From positions 248,001-312,000 of the forward strand of contig NZ_MLFK01000007.1 of assembly GCF_001879205.1 (NCBI RefSeq): DNA of 64,000 nt, in the 5' to 3' direction. The notes under the pieces were generated by a model. The model was given only the letters and a program-made list of their open reading frames with translations. It ran no database searches and was not told where the DNA came from. This DNA is from Flavobacterium johnsoniae (GTDB lineage: Bacteria; Bacteroidota; Bacteroidia; Flavobacteriales; Flavobacteriaceae). The first letter of the stretch is position 1. Every line of letters starts with the position of its first letter. A program made the position numbers and the translations under genes. This document shows positions 32,246 to 41,250 of this stretch, one piece after another.

Positions 32246-33982
32246 TTATAAACCTTCTTTTAGATGTTTATAATTCGATTTAATGGTGTCTAAAACTTCT
32301 TCCATTTTGCCTCCAAGCATTAATCTTGTCATTGATTTTGCCATGCCCACAACTTGTTCCCATTCTACTTTTGGAGGCATTGCCAAAGCATTTGGATTTG
32401 TGAAAATATTTAGTAAAACCGGACCATTATGTCTAAAGGCGTTTTCAATTGCCCCTTCAACTTCTTCGGGTTTATGAACATTTATTCCCTGAAAACCCAT
32501 TGCCTGTGCAATTAGGCCAAAGTCTGGATTCACCATATCGGTTTCGTTATCCGGCAGTCCGTTAACTTCCATTTCGAGTTTTACCATACCCAAAGCACGA
32601 TTGTTGAATACAATAATTTTTATGGGAATATTATATTGATGAATGGTAGCCAAATCGCCCAGTAACATAGACAAACCACCATCGCCGCACATGGCAATAA
32701 CTTGTCTTTCGGGATGTGATAAAGCAGCGCCAATTGCCATTGGCATTGCGTTTGCCATCGATCCGTGGTTAAAAGAACCCAGCATTTTTCGTTCTCCGGT
32801 TCCTTTAATAAAACGAGCTCCCCAAACGCAAGTCATTCCGGTATCGACAGTGAAAATAGCATCCTTACTGGCTAGTTTATCAATGATATGGGCAACGTAT
32901 TCAGGCTGAATCGTGTCTTCTCCGCCGTTATCATCAATATAAGTGTTCATGTTTTCTTTTACGCTGTTGTAGAATTTTAGCTGTGCTTCTAAAAAACTAT
33001 CATCGGTTTTGGTTTCAAGGAGAGGAATCAGTGCTTCTATAGTATCGGCAACATCACCGCACAATCCCATATAGAGATTGGCTCTTCGGCCTAAACGTTC
33101 AGAACTGGTGTCAATTTGGATAATTTTATTATCAGCCGGCATGAATTTGTCATACGGAAAATCAGTTCCCAGCAATAAGACCAAATGAGATTCGTGCATA
33201 CTATGATAAGCCGAAGGCTGCCCCAATAAACCTGTCATACCTATTTCGTTGGGATTGTTGGGCTGGATACTCATTTTTCCTCTAAAAGAATATCCTACAG
33301 GAGCTTTGATATGATGGGATAACTGTACGACCTGATCGTGAGCCTTTTCTGCTCCAATACCACAAAACAGAGTTATTTTGGAACTTTCGTTAATGACTTT
33401 TGCCAAATGCTGTAATTCAGTATCAGAAGGCCTGATTACAGGATTGCAATGAAAGTATTGTGTTGAAATATTGCTTTCAACCGCTTTTAATTCAGAAACA
33501 TCACCTGGCAGTCCAATTACGGCAACTCCTTTTTTGCCTAAAGCATGTTGTATGGCAGTTTGTATAATTCTGGGCGCCTGCTCGGCTGTCATAATCATTT
33601 GATTGTAATAGCTGCAATCATCAAAAAGCTTTATGGTATTGGTTTCCTGAAAATAATCCATTCCCATTTCGCTTGTATTTATTGTTGATGCAATGGCAAG
33701 TAAAGGTACGTGCGAACGATGTGCATCATACAAACCATTAATTAAGTGAACGTGCCCCGGACCGCAGCTTCCGGCACAAACCGCAAATCCGTCCAGTTCT
33801 GCTTCAGCTGCAGCGGCATAGGCGCCAACTTCTTCATGACGTACATGTATCCATTTTATTTTTCCGTTTCTGCGTATCGCATCATTAAAATGATTTAAAC
33901 TATCGCCGGTAACCGCATAAACGCGTTTTACTCCAGCCTCTACCAACATGTCAACTAATTGTTCTGCAACTATTTTACTCAT
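32246..33982 (-). CDS. poxB: Thiamine-diphosphate-dependent pyruvate dehydrogenase/oxidase (PoxB-like)
   Basis: A 578-residue TPP enzyme. It matches E. coli PoxB (572 aa) through the N-terminal domain: GVKRVYAVTGDSLNHFNDAI, HVRHEEVGAYAAAAEAELDG (catalytic Glu in RHEE), VCAGSCGPGHVHLINGLYDA. The central FAD/NAD-like domain and the C-terminal TPP domain with GDGGLSMLLGDLATIHQYN plus NNRALGM (GDG...N metal/TPP motif) are complete. PoxB decarboxylates pyruvate to acetate and CO2 with electron transfer to quinone and needs its C-terminal helix for membrane binding; here the C-terminus is YKHLKEGL, so membrane activation is uncertain. Upstream of the MFS gene in the same unit. Confidence 0.85.
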   Translation of the reverse strand: MSKIVAEQLVDMLVEAGVKRVYAVTGDSLNHFNDAIRRNGKIKWIHVRHEEVGAYAAAAEAELDGFAVCAGSCGPGHVHLINGLYDAHRSHVPLLAIASTINTSEMGMDYFQETNTIKLFDDCSYYNQMIMTAEQAPRIIQTAIQHALGKKGVAVIGLPGDVSELKAVESNISTQYFHCNPVIRPSDTELQHLAKVINESSKITLFCGIGAEKAHDQVVQLSHHIKAPVGYSFRGKMSIQPNNPNEIGMTGLLGQPSAYHSMHESHLVLLLGTDFPYDKFMPADNKIIQIDTSSERLGRRANLYMGLCGDVADTIEALIPLLETKTDDSFLEAQLKFYNSVKENMNTYIDDNGGEDTIQPEYVAHIIDKLASKDAIFTVDTGMTCVWGARFIKGTGERKMLGSFNHGSMANAMPMAIGAALSHPERQVIAMCGDGGLSMLLGDLATIHQYNIPIKIIVFNNRALGMVKLEMEVNGLPDNETDMVNPDFGLIAQAMGFQGINVHKPEEVEGAIENAFRHNGPVLLNIFTNPNALAMPPKVEWEQVVGMAKSMTRLMLGGKMEEVLDTIKSNYKHLKEGL

Positions 33983-34120
33983 GTGTTATATTTTTAAAAT
34001 TAATATTTAGAAGTACACATTGGTTATGGTTTACTTTCTTAATGATTAGATTTTAATATATCTGGGGCAATGATGTAAAAGGGTTTTATAAAATTAAGGA
34101 AAAGATTTGGTTTTTGGGAG

Positions 34121-34313
34121 GTGCAAAGTAACAAAGGCTCAAAGTTGCAAAGGTTTTTTTTGGGAGGTTCTAAGTTGCTAAGCTTCTAAGGGACTAAGTT
34201 TTTTAATTAAATTAGAAAAGGCTCAGAGAAACAAAGTTTACACCTTATTCCTATGAACCTTTTAGCTCATAACCTTAGCAGCTTAGTACCTTAGCGTCTT
34301 AGCAACTCAGACT
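34121..34313. repeat. Hairpin with arms of tandem octamers (NNNCAAAG and NNNCTAAG)
   Basis: First, four CAAAG octamers GTGCAAAG, TAACAAAG, GCTCAAAG, TTGCAAAG (34121-34152). Then four CTAAG octamers GTTCTAAG, TTGCTAAG, CTTCTAAG, GGACTAAG (34167-34198). The inverted arm at 34274-34313 is CTTAGCAG, CTTAGTAC, CTTAGCGT, CTTAGCAA, CTCAGACT. Thus the last five bases of each unit are conserved and the first three vary, on both arms. It fills the 329-bp gap between the PoxB start and the lipoprotein stop codon, which the last unit overlaps. No gene is seen. Confidence 0.8.
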
Positions 34314-34839
34314 AAAACGGATCTGCGGTAACTTTAAAGTTCATTTTTGCTTTAACCGTTACATCTTTAGTTAGTGTTTCTTTTAAAGTAACCTGAGTTC
34401 TTATTTTATAGCTGTCGGCTTTAATGTATTGATCCAATCTTGCGTCAGTGCAAATTAAATCAATTGTGCTGCCTGAAGAGTTGATATTGTCCTGATAAGC
34501 CAATTCTATTTCATCAGAATCCGTTGTGGAAATATATAAATGAATCGATTTTAAAAACGTAAATGTTTTGTCTGATGGATCTGAAATAGTTAATTTAAGT
34601 GATTTAATCTTTACATCTTTTACAAGACTGGCTTTAGTTTTGTTGTTCTGAAATTCGGCCGAGGAATTGGTTGTAACATCCGGAGTGATAATTTCCGAAG
34701 GCAGATTAATAGGCGACGAGCTTTTAATTTTAATTGAAGCTTCATTGGTAATAGTAAAACTTAATAGATCATCTACAGCATCACAAGAAGTGAATGACAG
34801 CGATAATAAAAAGACAATGGCAATACATTTTGATTTCAT
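34312..34839 (-). CDS. Hypothetical lipoprotein, 175 aa
   Basis: The ATG at 34839 is chosen since it begins the lipoprotein signal peptide MKSKCIAIVFLLSLSFTSCD; the frame is open upstream to 34911 but that part is basic and not signal-like. After the Cys comes DAVDDLLSFT, acidic. The mature protein is a beta-rich domain with many Ser/Thr/Lys (SLKLTISDPSDKTFTFLKSI, HLYISTTDSDEIELAYQDNI) and resembles late-type beta-sandwich proteins. The function is unknown. It is flanked on both sides by octamer-array hairpins. Confidence 0.72.
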   Translation of the reverse strand: MKSKCIAIVFLLSLSFTSCDAVDDLLSFTITNEASIKIKSSSPINLPSEIITPDVTTNSSAEFQNNKTKASLVKDVKIKSLKLTISDPSDKTFTFLKSIHLYISTTDSDEIELAYQDNINSSGSTIDLICTDARLDQYIKADSYKIRTQVTLKETLTKDVTVKAKMNFKVTADPF

Positions 34840-34905
34840 AGTTAAATTTAAGAGGGGTTTGGTGTAGATACGAAATATTTTGATTTTTGGATTTTTGTTT
34901 TTCAG

Positions 34906-34996
34906 GTTCAAAGTAACAAAGGTTCAGAGCAACAAAGCAAAAAAACTTTTGTGATTTTATAAACCTCTGAACCTTTGCATCTTTGAGCCTTTGAAC
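34906..34996. repeat. Hairpin with four octamers on each arm (NNNCARAG)
   Basis: Left arm 34906-34937: GTTCAAAG, TAACAAAG, GTTCAGAG, CAACAAAG. Right arm 34965-34996 read on the minus strand: GTTCAAAG, GCTCAAAG, ATGCAAAG, GTTCAGAG. Each arm is exactly 32 nt. It directly adjoins the AT-rich hairpin at 35001-35047. Confidence 0.85.
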
Positions 34997-35000
34997 CTCA

Positions 35001-35047
35001 AAATCGGAGAGTTGAAAAAAAATATAATTTTTTCAACGTTCCGATTT
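35001..35047. promoter_or_regulatory. Long AT-rich hairpin just upstream of the guaA promoter
   Basis: AAATCGGA then GA, GTTGAAAAAA, a 7-nt loop, TTTTTTCAAC, GT, TCCGATTT: a 20-bp arm with one 2-nt mismatch. It ends 21 bp before the -7 element of guaA. It could be an operator or a terminator blocking read-through. There is no plus-strand gene directly upstream to terminate, so a regulatory role is plausible. Confidence 0.55.
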
Positions 35048-35068
35048 TTCAATTTCGAATATAAAAAG

Positions 35069-35076
35069 TATTTTTG
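35069..35076 (+). promoter_or_regulatory. -7 element of the guaA promoter
   Basis: TATTTTTG, a perfect TAnnTTTG match, ending only 3 nt before the ATG at 35080. Transcription would start at or next to the start codon, so guaA mRNA is probably leaderless. Confidence 0.6.
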
Positions 35077-35079
35077 CGC

Positions 35080-36609
35080 ATGCAACACAACGTACTTATT
35101 TTAGATTTCGGATCGCAATATACTCAGCTTATTGCGCGTAGAGTTCGCGAATTAAATATATTCTGCGAAATTTTTCCTTACAATCACTTTCCTAGTGATT
35201 TATCAGCTTACAAAGCAGTAATTTTAGGCGGAAGCCCGTTTTCTGTTCGTGCAGAAGATGCTCCGCATCCTGATTTGTCTCAAATTAGAGGTAAACTTCC
35301 AATGCTTGCCGTTTGTTACGGGGCGCAATATTTAGCTCATTTTAGCGGAGGTGAAGTTGCAGCTTCTAATACAAGAGAATACGGAAGAGCAAATTTATCT
35401 TATATAAAAGATAATGAAGTTTTCTTTGAAGGAGTTTCAGAAAACAGTCAGGTTTGGATGAGCCACAGCGATAGTATCAAAGCGCTTCCAACAAATGCTG
35501 TAAAATTAGCAAGCACACATGACGTAGAATTTGCCGCTTATAAAATTGAAGGCGAAACAACTTACGGAATTCAATATCATCCAGAAGTTTTCCATTCTAC
35601 AGATGGATCAAAAATGCTGGAGAACTTTTTAGTAAAAATTGCCGAAGTTCCTCAAAACTTTACACCAAACGCTTTCGTAGAAGAAATGGTGGGAGAATTA
35701 AAAGAGAAATTAGGAAACGATAAAGTAGTTTTAGGATTATCAGGCGGAGTAGATTCTACTGTAGCAGCGGTTTTATTAAACCAGGCAATTGGTAAAAACC
35801 TTTACTGTATTTTCGTAAACAACGGGTTACTTCGTAAAAACGAATTCCAAAATGTATTAGACCAATACAAAGGAATGGGATTAAACGTTAAAGGTGTTGA
35901 CGCCGGAGATCGTTTTCTTTCTGAACTTGCCGGAATCAGTGATCCTGAAACCAAACGTAAAACTATCGGTCGTGTATTTATCGAAGTTTTTGATGATGAA
36001 TCACATTTAATCGAAGATGTAAAGTGGCTGGCACAAGGAACTATTTACCCAGACGTTATCGAGTCTGTTTCGGTAAAAGGACCGTCGGCAACTATTAAAT
36101 CACACCATAATGTGGGTGGATTACCAGATTATATGAAATTAAAAATTGTAGAGCCGCTTAGAATGCTTTTTAAAGATGAAGTAAGAAGAGTGGGAGCTAC
36201 TTTAGGAATAGATCCTGAATTATTAGGAAGACACCCTTTCCCTGGACCAGGATTATCAATTAGAATTTTAGGAGATATTACTCCGGAGAAAGTACAAATT
36301 TTACAAGATGTTGATTCTGTTTTTATCGAAGGATTAAAATCTTGGGGATTATACGATAAAGTTTGGCAGGCTGGAGCAATTTTGCTGCCGGTAAACAGTG
36401 TTGGCGTTATGGGCGATGAGCGTACTTACGAAAAAGTAGTAGCGCTTAGAGCGGTAGAATCAACAGATGGTATGACGGCTGACTGGGTTCATTTACCTTA
36501 CGATTTCTTGATGAAAGTATCTAACGATATTATCAATAAGGTAAAAGGCGTGAATCGTGTAGTTTACGATATTAGTTCAAAACCACCAGCAACAATTGAG
36601 TGGGAATAG
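35080..36609 (+). CDS. guaA: GMP synthase (glutamine-hydrolysing)
   Basis: A 509-residue cytoplasmic enzyme converting XMP to GMP with glutamine as ammonia donor. Domains: class I glutamine amidotransferase (about 1-190) with [14 protein letters not shown] (nucleophile Cys) and [11 protein letters not shown] (His/Glu), ATP pyrophosphatase (about 200-385) with the P-loop [17 protein letters not shown], and the C-terminal dimerisation domain ending in [15 protein letters not shown], the invariant GuaA terminus. The ATG at 35080 ([16 protein letters not shown]) agrees with family alignments; a TTG at 35074 is part of the promoter. The gene is followed by its own terminator. Confidence 0.97.
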   Translation: MQHNVLILDFGSQYTQLIARRVRELNIFCEIFPYNHFPSDLSAYKAVILGGSPFSVRAEDAPHPDLSQIRGKLPMLAVCYGAQYLAHFSGGEVAASNTREYGRANLSYIKDNEVFFEGVSENSQVWMSHSDSIKALPTNAVKLASTHDVEFAAYKIEGETTYGIQYHPEVFHSTDGSKMLENFLVKIAEVPQNFTPNAFVEEMVGELKEKLGNDKVVLGLSGGVDSTVAAVLLNQAIGKNLYCIFVNNGLLRKNEFQNVLDQYKGMGLNVKGVDAGDRFLSELAGISDPETKRKTIGRVFIEVFDDESHLIEDVKWLAQGTIYPDVIESVSVKGPSATIKSHHNVGGLPDYMKLKIVEPLRMLFKDEVRRVGATLGIDPELLGRHPFPGPGLSIRILGDITPEKVQILQDVDSVFIEGLKSWGLYDKVWQAGAILLPVNSVGVMGDERTYEKVVALRAVESTDGMTADWVHLPYDFLMKVSNDIINKVKGVNRVVYDISSKPPATIEWE

Positions 36610-36620
36610 CAGCGTATTTT

Positions 36621-36656
36621 AAAATTAAGGTCTTACATTTGTAAGGCCTTAATTTT
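36621..36656 (+). terminator. Terminator of guaA
   Basis: A 16-nt arm AAAATTAAGGTCTTAC pairs with GTAAGGCCTTAATTTT (one internal mismatch) around a 4-nt loop, followed by T residues, 12 nt after the stop. It is only 17 nt ahead of the next start codon. Confidence 0.85.
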
Positions 36657-36672
36657 TTATAACCTACTATTT

Positions 36673-38574
36673 ATGAGAGAACTTTTAACGATTTCTCTTG
36701 TGTTTGTTTTGTCTTTTAACAAAATAGCTGCACAAGATTCAATTATTGAGCACAAGATTCAAAAAGGAGAAACCGCTTATTTCATTGCCCAAAAGTATAA
36801 GGTTTCTGTAGATGAGATTTACAAACTCAACCCCGAATCGCAAAACGGAATCAAGGATAATCAAATTATTAAGATTCCGGTTCATACTTCACAAAAAATA
36901 AATCAGGACCAGCAGATTACTCATATTGTTGGCGCAAAAGAAACCCTTTTTGGCTTATCAAAACAATACAACGTTTCGGTAGCAGCTATTCAAAATGCTA
37001 ATCCAGTTCTTGCCAACGGTCTTCAGATTGGCCAGGAATTAGTTATTCCCCATGCTTCCCATATTTCTAAAACAGAAATTATTACTTCTTCAAAAGTAAC
37101 ACATCAGGTTGTGGCAAAGGAATCTTTGTTCAGCATTGCCAGACAATACAATGTTTCGGTACAGGATTTAGAAAATCTCAACAAAGAATTACTTCAAAAC
37201 GGATTGCAGATTGGTCAGACAATTGCTATTCCGAACAAAAGAAAAACGCTTGACGGAAGGGTTCGAGTAATCAATCAGGAAACCGTTTTTCATGTGGTGG
37301 AACCAAAAGAAACCAAATTTTCGATTGCAAAAAAATACGGAATTTCAATTGACCAGTTAGAATCGCAAAATCCGGAAATCGTAAACGGATTAGTTGTTGG
37401 CAATAAATTAGCCATTAACACTACAGCGATTAAACCAGCAAACGAAAGCGAAGAACTGATGCTGGCTCTGGCCGAAAAACAAGTGGTGGTGGAGAAAACA
37501 AAAGCCAAAACGGTTGAAATTGATGACTTAAAAGACAGATTGGTTATTCAGAAAGAAATGAATCAGAAGATTATAAAAATTAATGATTTAAAAGTGAATT
37601 TGAATGATATGAATGGTTCGCGGGAAAATTCGGTCGAAAAATTGCGTCTGGTTTTAGAAGCCAACAAAAATGTTCAGGATATTTTAATGGCAAAGTTAGA
37701 TTCACTGGTAAATACCATGAATAATGATTTGGTAGAATTAAAACGAATGGATATTCTGAATGTAGATGAATCAAAGCGGTTGGAAAAGAAATCATACGAA
37801 AGTATTGGCAAAACAAGTGAATTATCTTCTCAACTAAAAAAAGAACTGGCAGAGAACCGAAAAGCGTATGCGGGTTTAATGAATAAAGTGGAGAAAATTG
37901 CGGTTGAAGAAAATCAGGAATACAAGAAAAAAATCCGCGAAAGCGAAAAGAACAGCAATGTTACTTCCATACAGCAAAGACTTTCCTTAGACGAAATTAA
38001 ACGATACAAAGTAGAACAGGAGCAAGGCGATGCCAAAAATCAGCTTTTGATTTCAAAAATTGATTCGCTCGACACCCAAAAACAAATTGAGGTAAAACGC
38101 CACATCAGCAAAGCCACTTATTACAGCATGGAAGCCAGGAAATTTGATGACAAACTGGCTTTGGTTAAACTGAAAAAATATCAGGATGAAGCAATAAAAA
38201 AATCAAATTCTTCCGAAACTTCAAAAGCAGTTTCACTAGAAGAAATGCGACGTGAGCTTAAAGAGAACCCGTTTAAGAACGAAAAAAATGTAAAGATCGA
38301 AGTTTATGATAATCTTAAAGAAGTTTCAAACGGCTATTACTTAGTTTTAGGTATATTTACAGACGCAACACTGAGAGATAAGTTAATTATGAAACTTATT
38401 GATTCAGGTGATTTTAACGCTAGTTTTTTCTTTAATATAAACAGTCTTTCTTATTATGTTTATTCAGATAAGTTCCAAAATATGGAGGAAGTTTTATATC
38501 AATGCAAGAAAAAAGAAGAAGATGAGTTATATAAGAACGTTGTTATTGCCAAGTTAGAAGTTGATCTTCGATAA
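36673..38574 (+). CDS. Secreted LysM protein with coiled coil and SPOR-like C-terminus
   Basis: A 633-residue exported protein (signal peptide ending near KIAAQ). Four LysM modules are visible in the first 250 residues: HKIQKGETAYFIAQKYKVSV, HIVGAKETLFGLSKQYNVSV, HQVVAKESLFSIARQYNVSV, HVVEPKETKFSIAKKYGISI. They bind peptidoglycan. The middle (about 260-540) is a long Lys/Glu-rich coiled coil (KDRLVIQKEMNQKIIKINDL and others). The last 80 residues (YYLVLGIFTDATLRDKLIMK, SYYVYSDKFQNMEEVLYQCK) have the shape of a SPOR-type glycan-binding fold. It probably tethers envelope structures to the cell wall. A related LysM gene follows 94 nt later. Confidence 0.85.
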   Translation: MRELLTISLVFVLSFNKIAAQDSIIEHKIQKGETAYFIAQKYKVSVDEIYKLNPESQNGIKDNQIIKIPVHTSQKINQDQQITHIVGAKETLFGLSKQYNVSVAAIQNANPVLANGLQIGQELVIPHASHISKTEIITSSKVTHQVVAKESLFSIARQYNVSVQDLENLNKELLQNGLQIGQTIAIPNKRKTLDGRVRVINQETVFHVVEPKETKFSIAKKYGISIDQLESQNPEIVNGLVVGNKLAINTTAIKPANESEELMLALAEKQVVVEKTKAKTVEIDDLKDRLVIQKEMNQKIIKINDLKVNLNDMNGSRENSVEKLRLVLEANKNVQDILMAKLDSLVNTMNNDLVELKRMDILNVDESKRLEKKSYESIGKTSELSSQLKKELAENRKAYAGLMNKVEKIAVEENQEYKKKIRESEKNSNVTSIQQRLSLDEIKRYKVEQEQGDAKNQLLISKIDSLDTQKQIEVKRHISKATYYSMEARKFDDKLALVKLKKYQDEAIKKSNSSETSKAVSLEEMRRELKENPFKNEKNVKIEVYDNLKEVSNGYYLVLGIFTDATLRDKLIMKLIDSGDFNASFFFNINSLSYYVYSDKFQNMEEVLYQCKKKEEDELYKNVVIAKLEVDLR

Positions 38575-38668
38575 TTTTGGCAGGAATTGACAAATGGCCT
38601 GAATCTTGTATGGGAGAAATTAGTATCTTGTTTTGAATTAAAAATTAAAATTGTTTTAAGCCTTATTT

Positions 38669-40768
38669 ATGAAATATTATTCGACATTATTTTTACTTGT
38701 TTTTTTTGTAACTGTTTCTGCTTTTTCGCAAGGGAAAGTGGTAAAATACACGGTTTCAAGTGGAGAAACGATTAACCAGATTGCGCAAAAATTTAAGGTT
38801 ACGCCTTTTGATATTTATGAATTAAATCCTGATGCGAGAAGAGGTTTAGTGCCTAATACTGTTTTATTGATTCCGGCTGCAACGAATAAAAATTCGGACA
38901 AAAAAGAAACAGCTGCGGTAAAAATAGCCGGCGGTTCAAAAGAAATTATTCATGAAGTACAGCCAAAGGAAACTTTTTACAGTATTGAGAAAAAATACGG
39001 CATCTCTGATGAAGCCTTAAAAGCAGCGAATCCGTTTCTTGAAAAAACCGGAGTTCAGATTGGTCAGAAATTAGTAATTCCTGCAAAAGGAGCTGCGTCG
39101 AAAAATACAGCAGCTGCAGAAAAAAAACCGAAAGATAAAGGACCTGAAAAATACGTATATCATGAAGTTCAGGCAAAAGAAACGAAGTATTCTATTGCAA
39201 AACAATACAATACAACTGTTGAAGATTTAGAGAAAAGAAATCCTGAAATTGTTTCCGGTTTACCGGTTGGATACAGAGTAACGATAAAAGGAACCGCTCC
39301 TAAAACAGAAACTGCAGCACCTGCTGCAGCATCCAAACCTGAAGAACATAAAAAAACTGCCGAATCTAAAAAAGCAGTTACTTACATGGAATATCAGGTA
39401 AAACCAAAGGAAACTTTCTATAGTTTAGGAAAAGTTTTTCATTTGTCGCAAGAAGAATTATTAGCATTAAATCCTTCACTTTCTGAAGGGGTAAAAGAAG
39501 GAATGGTTTTAAAAGTTCCTGCGGGATATATAGCTCCGGCACCAATTGTGGCCCAGCAACAGCCTGCAGAAAAAACAACTCCTGCAATAACTGAAAAACC
39601 AGTAGAAAGTAATGGCGGAGGCGGTATCAAAATTATAGATAAAGTAAAATCTGAAACGGTTTCTGCAGATCCGGAAATTGTAGAATTGACAAAAAAAAGA
39701 GGACAAAGTGACCGTAAGAAAGTGGTTTTACTGCTTCCGTTTAATTTAGCAAAATTACAAAGCGATACAACCGGAACGGCGGCTCGTTTAAAAACAGATA
39801 AGTTTTTGAATATGACGCTTGATTTTTATTCTGGAGCTATGATGGCAATTGACTCAGCTAAAGCATTGAAACTTCCAATTGATGTTTCGGTTTACGATTC
39901 GCAGGAAACCAAAACGACATCAAATATCTCGTCGCTACTGGCACAGAATAAGCTGCAGGAAGCTGATGCCGTTGTAGGTCCGTTTTATCAAAATAATGCC
40001 GAATCTACTGCAAACTCACTTCGTTTGTATAATGTACCGGTTATTTCTCCATTGTCAAAAGACGCAGCAAATCCGATTGATAATTTGTATCAGACGATAC
40101 CATCAAGTGATGTGGTTAGAAATACTGTTTTTGACTATATGCGTGCTAAAAACGGAAACATCGTGGCTGTCGTAGACAAGAAAAAAGAATCGGTTATAAA
40201 TTATATTAAGCAAAATCAAAAAGGTGTTGTTTTTGCGGCCTTAACAGAAACTGGCGGATTGGATGTAGCCAATTTAAAAAGCTTATTACTGCCAAACCGC
40301 ATGAATTATGTGGTAATGGAAACCGGAAATACGGCCATGATCAAAACGACAATTAAAGCTTTGATCGATGCGCAAAAAACGTGTCAGGTTCAATTAGTAA
40401 TTTTGGAACCAAACAGTACACTGGATACAGATGAGATCGATTTTAATAATTTGATGAAATTGAAACTAATGTATCCGTCAGTTACGCGCGATAGTGATGA
40501 TCAGGCTGTTTCAATCTTCAAAAAAGAATATAAACTGAAAAACAAAGCATATCCAAACACCTATGCAACCAGAGGTTTTGATGTAACTTTTGATACAATG
40601 ATGCGTTTGGTACAAGGAAAAACATATCAGGAAACAGCAGATTTAATGACAACACAACAGGTTGACAATAAATTTCAGTTTTACAAAAAAGAAGATGGCG
40701 GACACGCAAATAAAGGTGTCTACATTTTATATTACGATTCAGACTTAACTATAAAAGCAGCAAATTAA
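38669..40768 (+). CDS. LysM protein with periplasmic-binding-protein-like (PBP1) domain
   Basis: A 699-residue exported protein (signal peptide near SAFSQ). Four LysM modules: YTVSSGETINQIAQKFKVTP, HEVQPKETFYSIEKKYGISD, HEVQAKETKYSIAKQYNTTV and YQVKPKETFYSLGKVFHLSQ, separated by Ala/Lys/Pro-rich linkers. From about 345 to the end lies a type 1 periplasmic-binding fold (KKVVLLLPFNLAKLQSD, MTLDFYSGAMMAIDSAKALK, VVGPFYQNNAESTANSLRL, PVISPLSKDAANPIDNLYQT). The arrangement is standard for flavobacterial LysM/ABC-substrate-binding-like proteins, which have no transporter partner nearby. It overlaps osmC by one base. The ligand is unknown. Confidence 0.88.
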   Translation: MKYYSTLFLLVFFVTVSAFSQGKVVKYTVSSGETINQIAQKFKVTPFDIYELNPDARRGLVPNTVLLIPAATNKNSDKKETAAVKIAGGSKEIIHEVQPKETFYSIEKKYGISDEALKAANPFLEKTGVQIGQKLVIPAKGAASKNTAAAEKKPKDKGPEKYVYHEVQAKETKYSIAKQYNTTVEDLEKRNPEIVSGLPVGYRVTIKGTAPKTETAAPAAASKPEEHKKTAESKKAVTYMEYQVKPKETFYSLGKVFHLSQEELLALNPSLSEGVKEGMVLKVPAGYIAPAPIVAQQQPAEKTTPAITEKPVESNGGGGIKIIDKVKSETVSADPEIVELTKKRGQSDRKKVVLLLPFNLAKLQSDTTGTAARLKTDKFLNMTLDFYSGAMMAIDSAKALKLPIDVSVYDSQETKTTSNISSLLAQNKLQEADAVVGPFYQNNAESTANSLRLYNVPVISPLSKDAANPIDNLYQTIPSSDVVRNTVFDYMRAKNGNIVAVVDKKKESVINYIKQNQKGVVFAALTETGGLDVANLKSLLLPNRMNYVVMETGNTAMIKTTIKALIDAQKTCQVQLVILEPNSTLDTDEIDFNNLMKLKLMYPSVTRDSDDQAVSIFKKEYKLKNKAYPNTYATRGFDVTFDTMMRLVQGKTYQETADLMTTQQVDNKFQFYKKEDGGHANKGVYILYYDSDLTIKAAN

Positions 40769-41169
40769 TGACATCAAAAGTAACCTATTTAGGCGATTTA
40801 AGAACAAAATCAATTCATGTGCAATCTGGAAGTGAAATCATTTCTGATGCACCTTTAGATAATAACGGAAAAGGTGAAGCTTTTTCTCCAACAGATACTG
40901 TTGCTAATGCTTTAGCGAGCTGTATGATGACTATTATGGGAATTAAAGCTCGCGATTTAAATGTAGATTTAGTTGATTCGACTGCTGAAGTAACTAAAAT
41001 CATGAATGCTGAACCACGCCGAATTGGGGCTATCGAAATTGTTTTTGATATGAAAAGTAACGCCGATGAAAAAAGCAAAACCATTTTAGAACGTGCGGCA
41101 ATGACTTGTCCGGTGTTTTTGAGCTTAAGCAGCGAAATTGAAAAGAATGTTACATTTAACTGGAAATAA
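40768..41169 (+). CDS. OsmC-family peroxiredoxin-like protein
   Basis: A 133-residue OsmC/Ohr-type protein. The family's two reactive cysteines are present: VANALASCMMTIMG and ERAAMTCPVFLSLS, both in the expected context. OsmC proteins detoxify organic hydroperoxides. Its ATG shares one base with the stop of the upstream LysM gene (TAATG), indicating translational coupling. It ends at a terminator shared with the convergent GH109-like gene. Confidence 0.9.
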   Translation: MTSKVTYLGDLRTKSIHVQSGSEIISDAPLDNNGKGEAFSPTDTVANALASCMMTIMGIKARDLNVDLVDSTAEVTKIMNAEPRRIGAIEIVFDMKSNADEKSKTILERAAMTCPVFLSLSSEIEKNVTFNWK

Positions 41170-41187
41170 TTTTAAAGTTATAAAATA

Positions 41188-41217
41188 AGAAAAGGGCACT
41201 TTATGGTGCCCTTTTCT
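41188..41217. terminator. Terminator between osmC and the convergent GH109-like gene
   Basis: A 12-bp stem AGAAAAGGGCAC with GTGCCCTTTTCT around a 6-nt loop. The minus-strand transcript continues into CTTATTTTATA, the better U-tract, so it may work best for the minus strand. Confidence 0.8.
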
Positions 41218-41250
41218 CGCTTTAATACTAACTAATCAACCAATAAATAT

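Noticed and set aside
34121..34313. CRISPR-like array
   Set aside because: The units are 8 nt, directly abutting and without spacers; there are no cas genes. They form inverted arms instead.
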